Assembly (NCBI GenBank): GCA_035772735.1
Contig: JASDFA010000003.1
Coordinates: forward strand, 55,424,501 to 55,488,500
Length of the DNA: 64,000 bases
Source: Datura wrightii
Lineage: Eukaryota > Streptophyta > Magnoliopsida > Solanales > Solanaceae
Direction of reading: 5' to 3'
Shown in pieces: positions 59,366 to 64,000 of the stretch. The notes below the pieces were generated by a model. That model saw only the letters and a list, made by a program, of their open reading frames with translations, did not search any database and was not told where the DNA came from. Both the position numbers and the translations under genes were made by a program. Within the stretch, counting starts at the first letter, position 1. Every line of letters starts with the position of its first letter.

Positions 59366-61374
59366 AGCCTTGTTCGTCCTCGAACAAACCTTTTACATCT
59401 CATGCACATGAAGACTCCCACATAGCTAATTTAGCAGGACAATTCAAGCTACGACTATAATGGCTATTTAAGATAGCAAGTTAAAAATAGAGCATGCAAG
59501 ATTTAACCATTAAAATCAAATTTAACTATGCTAAGACTTCATAACCTCAAGAATCGACTCTCAATCTTAGCAAACTCATGCAAATCAACCGATCAAGAAA
59601 TCCGACATGAATTTTTGTCTTTCATTAAACATGTGCCCTCACAACACAAGAGAGTTACCCATTTTTACTCACAAAATTTCAAATCACACCATATATAGGT
59701 ATATAAATGGAAATTAAGCTCGCTCTCACAAAGAATTCACATGCATCATGTAGTGACCCATAAGCTTGCCTTTTGTGTATTACTCCACTAATTTAAGGAT
59801 GTGTGAACGTAAGATCAAGTAGGACTTATTGGGTTGTAATGTAAGCTAAGGGACGGGTAGGTACTATTATGGATAATAACAGTGGCTATCTTTCCCAAGC
59901 GCTTTTAATACATCGCACCTTCATTATGGACATATCTTCTCTTACTTCACCCTCGTTCTTTTCACTCTTGAATTCCCTCTTCTTGTTCCCACTTCTTTAA
60001 GCACACTTAGCTTATTAGTAAGGAGTACTTAAGCAACCTTTTTCATTCATATATGTTCTTACTCCCTACCAATACCCAAGCATTTTCAAACAAGTGCACC
60101 TTTGACCTTTTGTCAACTCTCACAACTACTATTTATCCTTCTTTTTCACGATTCTCACTCCTTCACTCTTTCGGATTTTTTAGGAGTTTTGGATCACATT
60201 CATGGCTAATGAAAGAAAAAGGATTAAGCTTATGTTGTAGCTATCAAATAATAGGCTTAAGGCTCAATGGGGCTAACAAGGATTCAATATTTACGGTAGG
60301 TAAGCAAGGGTTAGAAATTTAGCTCATTCAAAGAAATGCCTAAATCATCTCCTACACTCTATCTCCTTCATTTTGTTTTGTATACACACCAGGCAAGTCC
60401 TAGACACTCCACAAAAGCATGGAATATTCAAAAACCTTACACTCTTAGCACATGCTCAATTCAAGACACATTTAGCAGACTTTTAACTTAGGTAATCACA
60501 TAAATTCAGAATTAAGCTTAGAATCACATCGAGTCACATTCACAAGATTAGGTGTCTCAAAAAAAGTTATACACTTCTTACATGCTTCAACACTAACCAC
60601 ACTTACATCTTACAATCATGTATCGCACACAGCAAGAACATCTAACAATCAATTAGCTACGGGTTGAAAACAAAAACCTATTGACTAATTTTCCCTCAAG
60701 ACGGTCATCATCCATCCATCGTTGGAAATAGTCTCTAACTATGACTAAAAACACTATGTACAGACTAAGAAATTTTTTATTCTTCGGTTCAAAGACCCCC
60801 CGGCGGAAAAGAACCGAAAAGAAAAACCAACAGGTGGTGAAGTCATGCTCAACTCAAAAACAATTTCCAATATGTATCAAGCACTACATTCACCAAAATC
60901 ATTAATCACAAAACTTTTGAAATTTCCCTCACCCCACACTTGAATCATGCTATGTCCCCAAAGCATCTAATTAAAATACAAAAGGGTGAGAAGTACTCCC
61001 TGAGGCCTCTAGGCCTAGCTAACAGCATGTTTTTCTTTAAATTTGCAAAAGTGGGTGTTTGACCCCACACTTTCCCTCTTTCATGCTTCTTAGCTTCCTC
61101 CTCCATGGGTACTCAGATTTACCCTCCATCTGTGCTTAAATTTCCACCAAAAACACAAACACGATGAAAATAAACAAAATCAACACAAACAACAATTACA
61201 AATTGTACCTGTGGTACCCTTGGGTTGCCTTTCAAGTAGTGCCTAATTTTACGTCGCGGCACGACGTGAACTATCCTTTTCAGGACATCCTCATACCTGC
61301 GTTCCCTTTCGAGAACCATCTTCTACTCTTTTTATTTTTATAGAGAACGGCCTCCACTTTGTCCCTCTCTTCTT
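59366..61374 (-). other. Noncoding region between protease and PPT of element F
   Basis: No pol or 3' ORF domain can be read on either strand. On the minus strand it contains AAGTGTGGGG tracts at about 60942-60931 and 61074-61062, copies of the PPT core. Apart from this I see only AT-rich sequence. Confidence 0.65.
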
Positions 61375-63704
61375 TCAACTTCTTCTCACACTGAAGCCCT
61401 TCATCAAACTCGGGCTAAAAACTAAGCAGTTCCTTTGACTGTGGACCTGTGGAATCTTCCACCCCACACTTATCCTCTGACAAAACATTGACCTTACACA
61501 GGTTTCTGTAGTGTGTGGGTAGGTTAATCTCTTGGTAGACTCAGAAGAGTTCTTCTTCATCCTCGACCCTCATTTTTAGGGTCCCTGCTCTTACATCGAT
61601 AATGGCTCCTCCAGTGGCGAAGAATGGCCATCCCAAGATTAGGGGTACCTGGTCATCAACATGAAAATCTAATATTATAAAATCAGCGGGTATAATATAC
61701 TTACCCACTTTGATGAGAAGATCCTCTATAATTCCATCCGGTGCCACTCGCGACTTATCTGCCAGCTGCAGCATCAATCTTGTTGGTCTCGGTTGACCCA
61801 ACCCCAAGGTGTTAAATAAAGATAGGGGCATTAGATTAACTGCTGCCCCTAGATCACACAAAGCTCTTATCACCTCAGCTTTACCAATTTGTATGGGGAG
61901 GGTAAAACTCCCTGGGTCTTTGAGGTTCTTAGGTATATTGCTCATTACCCTATGGATGCACTCCTCCATCAGTGCTACTATCTGGACATCCACCAATCTG
62001 AATTTGTTGTCCAGCACATCCTTCAAGTACTTAGCATACTTGGGCATTCCCTGCAAAACATCAAGCAAAGGCAAATTTATGTGAAGTTCTTTGAAAATCT
62101 CGAAGAACTTTTCGAAGCATTCCTCCTCCTTGCTCTTTTTGAATCTCTGCAAGAATGATGGTGGTGGTCTCTGTGGTGGTTGCAATGATGATTGTGCATT
62201 TTGTTGTGCAGCACTCTGATTCTCTCCCTTGTCAGTGGATGGTCCTTTTCTAACCAACTCCGGCTGCACCTCATTTCTCTTCTCTTTCGGTGTCGCATCA
62301 ACTAATTGCTTGCTACTCCTTAGACTGATGGCATTGACCTGGCGGGGGTTAGTATTTGTGTCACTGGGTAGTCCTCCCTGTGGTCTCATGTGGTGAGCAG
62401 CTGCTATTTGACGCATCTGCTTCTCTAGATTGCGGGTGGCCAACTGCTGATTTTTCAAATCCGATGTCATCCTTACCTGATTCTCTGCTAATTGAGTCTG
62501 GGTCTCCATGATTTTCTGCAACATCTCCTCAATGTTGCTGCTCAACTGGCCATCAATCTGCCTGTTCTGCTGATACTGCTGCTGCTGAGGTTGCTGGTAA
62601 CTTTGCCTTTGATTTCCACCCCAAGAAAAATTCAGGTGGCTCTTCCAATTCTTGTTGTAACTGTTCCCAAAATTCTGATTGTTTCTGAACATTCCCAACA
62701 AAATTGACCGATTCAGGATTTGCCCCGCATGATTCTGCATTGTGCTCATTATTGCCGCAGATTTCACACCAACTCAGAGCTTGCTGAACTGCATTTACCT
62801 GACCCTATTGTTGGTTCATACTCAGTTTATTGAACTAAGTCATAATCTGATGCTGGAATGAAGCTAGTTGTGCCGCCAAAGAATTCATACCATCTACCTC
62901 TATCAGCCCTGCTCTCTTTCCTTCCCCTCTCGATGCCTCACTGTGCCACTCTGGATTTCCCTGAGCAATTCTATTCAACAAAGTGTACAGGTCATCATAA
63001 GTCTTCTCTAAGGCCTGCCCACCCGATGCGGAGTCTAGTTAAATTTTTGTGTGTAGGTCTAGACTTTCTACAAAGGTATGGGCCAGCACTTCATTGGATT
63101 GCTGATGATGGGGACAGTCTCTCAGTAATGACTTGAATCTCTCCCAAGAAAAATACAAGTTCTCATCCGGCCTCTGCTTGAAACTCAATATCTCACTTCT
63201 ACGTTTGGCAGTATTGCCTGACAAAAAGAATCTCATAAGGAACTTCTTTTCCAAATCATCCCAAGAAGTTATGGAGTTCGGTGGCTCAGACTTCAACCAC
63301 CTCTTTGCCTCCCCTAACAATGAAAATCTGAAGAGGGTAAGTCGGACATAATCTATGGACACTCCGGTGGGGACGAACATGTCACTAATCTCAAGAAAGT
63401 TCTGTAAGTGCTACTATGGGTCCTCATGTGTCATCCCAGTGAACTGGCCACTAGAATGTAATAGCAGCACCATATTCTGCTTCAATTCAAAGTTCCCTCC
63501 AGGTTCCGGTTTTCGGATACTAGAGTTCACATTTGTCTCTAGTGGGATTGCCACTTCGCGAACTGGTCTGGCTGCCATGATCTCAGGTGTCAACTTTGCT
63601 TGTCCTGCTGGTGGTTGTTGTTGTACCCTCTCTTGAAGTCTCTTTAGCTTTTTCTCTAGAGCTTCCCTCCTGCGTAAATGAATTTGACGCTCTGGTTTAA
63701 GCAC
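61375..63704 (-). pseudogene. gag-pro: Element F gag-protease, broken but largely readable
   Basis: N-terminal coiled-coil-like segment (LRRREALEKKLKRLQERVQQ), then NFELKQNMVLLLHSSGQF, two adjacent TAG stops (63416-63411), HLQNFLEISDMF, LFRFSLLGEAKRWLKSEPPN, SITSWDDLEKKFLMRFF and FVESLDLHTKI ending in TAA (63041). A CCHC knuckle CEICGNNEHNAESC lies at 62768-62727. A frameshift near 62690 leads into a 408-codon open frame: a Gln-rich stretch, NAISLRSSKQLVDATPKEK, PPPSFLQRFKKSKEEECFEK and a retropepsin with ALCDLGAAVNLMPLSLFNTL and ADFIILDFHVDDQVPLILGW. After TGA (61543-61541) VYQEINLPTHYRNLCKVNVL continues. No ATG is visible at the N-terminus; the open frames begin with GTG. RT and integrase are absent. 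Confidence 0.92.
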
Positions 63705-63845
63705 GGTTCCGCTAGCTCTCTATTCCTTGCCAGCTTTGCAAGGACAACCTGTCACCTGCAATATGTCAAACTAAGACCAAGTTTCTCAACACTCAAGGAA
63801 ATTAAAAATCACACAAAAACAGAAAAATTTACTAAACTTTTCCAG

Positions 63846-63863
63846 TCCCTGGCAACGGCGCCA
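63846..63863 (-). other. Primer binding site of element F (tRNA-Asp type)
   Basis: The minus strand reads TGGCGCCGTTGCCAGGGA, complementary to the 3' end of plant tRNA-Asp (GTC) with one mismatch from the usual ...CCGGGGA. This PBS is typical of the Athila group. Confidence 0.9.
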
Positions 63864-63871
63864 AAAAAACT

Positions 63872-64000
63872 TGTTGCGACTGTGCTCAAGCGCACATGCA
63901 AGCGTTGTGGTCTTACAAGTAATACAGTGGTCCTTTTTAAGAGTCGGATGTCGAACCCACAAGGATTGGACCAATTCAGCAAATTATCAAGTTCAAGTGT
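63872..64000 (-). repeat. 5' LTR of element F, partial (window end)
   Basis: 129 bases collinear with 57838-57967, differing at a few positions. The remainder, about 1.38 kb by comparison, is outside the window. Confidence 0.92.

Larger units (their letters stand above)
57838..64000 (-). mobile_element. Element F: Athila-type retrotransposon with gag-protease only
   Basis: Minus-strand element whose 5' LTR runs off the window. The 3' LTR, PPT, gag-protease, tRNA-Asp type PBS and the first 129 bases of the 5' LTR are present. Between protease and PPT lie 2.0 kb without RT, RNase H, integrase or a 3' ORF. The internal region is only 4.5 kb, far shorter than a full Athila. The left flank is TCGAG (57833-57837); the matching copy is outside the window. 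It resembles non-autonomous gag-carrying LTR elements described in plants. Confidence 0.88.

Noticed and set aside
61809..62158. Plus-strand frames over element F
   Set aside because: Antisense shadows of the protease and gag linker.

Overview
This 64 kb window looks like repeat-packed plant heterochromatin. I see no intact host gene, tRNA, rRNA or CRISPR. Almost every stretch can be assigned to an LTR retrotransposon, a solo LTR or a fragment of one. The pol, LTR and 3' ORF types resemble families I know best from Solanaceae (Solanum, Capsicum, Nicotiana). That assignment is from memory, and the species is not determined.

Layout. 1-4080: two LTR-like blocks. 4081-14309: an old plus-strand LTR split by element A (4406-14164, minus strand), a complete but decayed chromovirus (Tekay/Del-like Ty3) with both LTRs, PBS, PPT, gag and pol. 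14310-24744: a minus-strand LTR remnant split by element B (15072-24141, plus strand, TSD AAACC), an Athila-type element that keeps gag-protease and a 3' ORF but has no RT, RNase H or integrase. 24762-25325: a pol scrap. 26805-31488: a solo LTR interrupted by a second solo LTR. 31786-32105: a broken RNase H-like gene fragment. 32403-43189: element C (plus strand, Tekay-like), whose 5' LTR holds a solo LTR with a perfect GTAAG TSD. 43190-47963: an unassigned TGTTACACCC-type LTR region interrupted by another LTR. 47970-54392: element K gag-pol and its truncated 3' LTR. 54393-57837: a pol tail, PPT, one LTR, PBS and gag, with a single LTR serving two element bodies. 57838 to the window end: element F (minus strand), a second Athila-type element with gag-protease only and a tRNA-Asp PBS.

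All coding regions are dead copies, with many frameshifts and stops. Where the original residue can be guessed, most stops are CAG, CAA or CGA codons turned into TAG, TAA or TGA. This is the pattern expected from deamination of methylated cytosine.

The most interesting part is element B. Downstream of protease it carries what looks like a separate expression cassette: a GC-rich stem-loop, TATA-like boxes, a CT-rich leader, a GTAAGT donor and a pyrimidine-rich AG acceptor, then an ATG. These lead into an ORF of the plant-specific family often annotated as 'putative plant transposon protein'. The GC palindrome upstream of a TATA box recurs in the LTRs of B, F and the 43190 element. The chromovirus LTRs instead carry clusters of the palindromic 9-mer ACGASTCGT.
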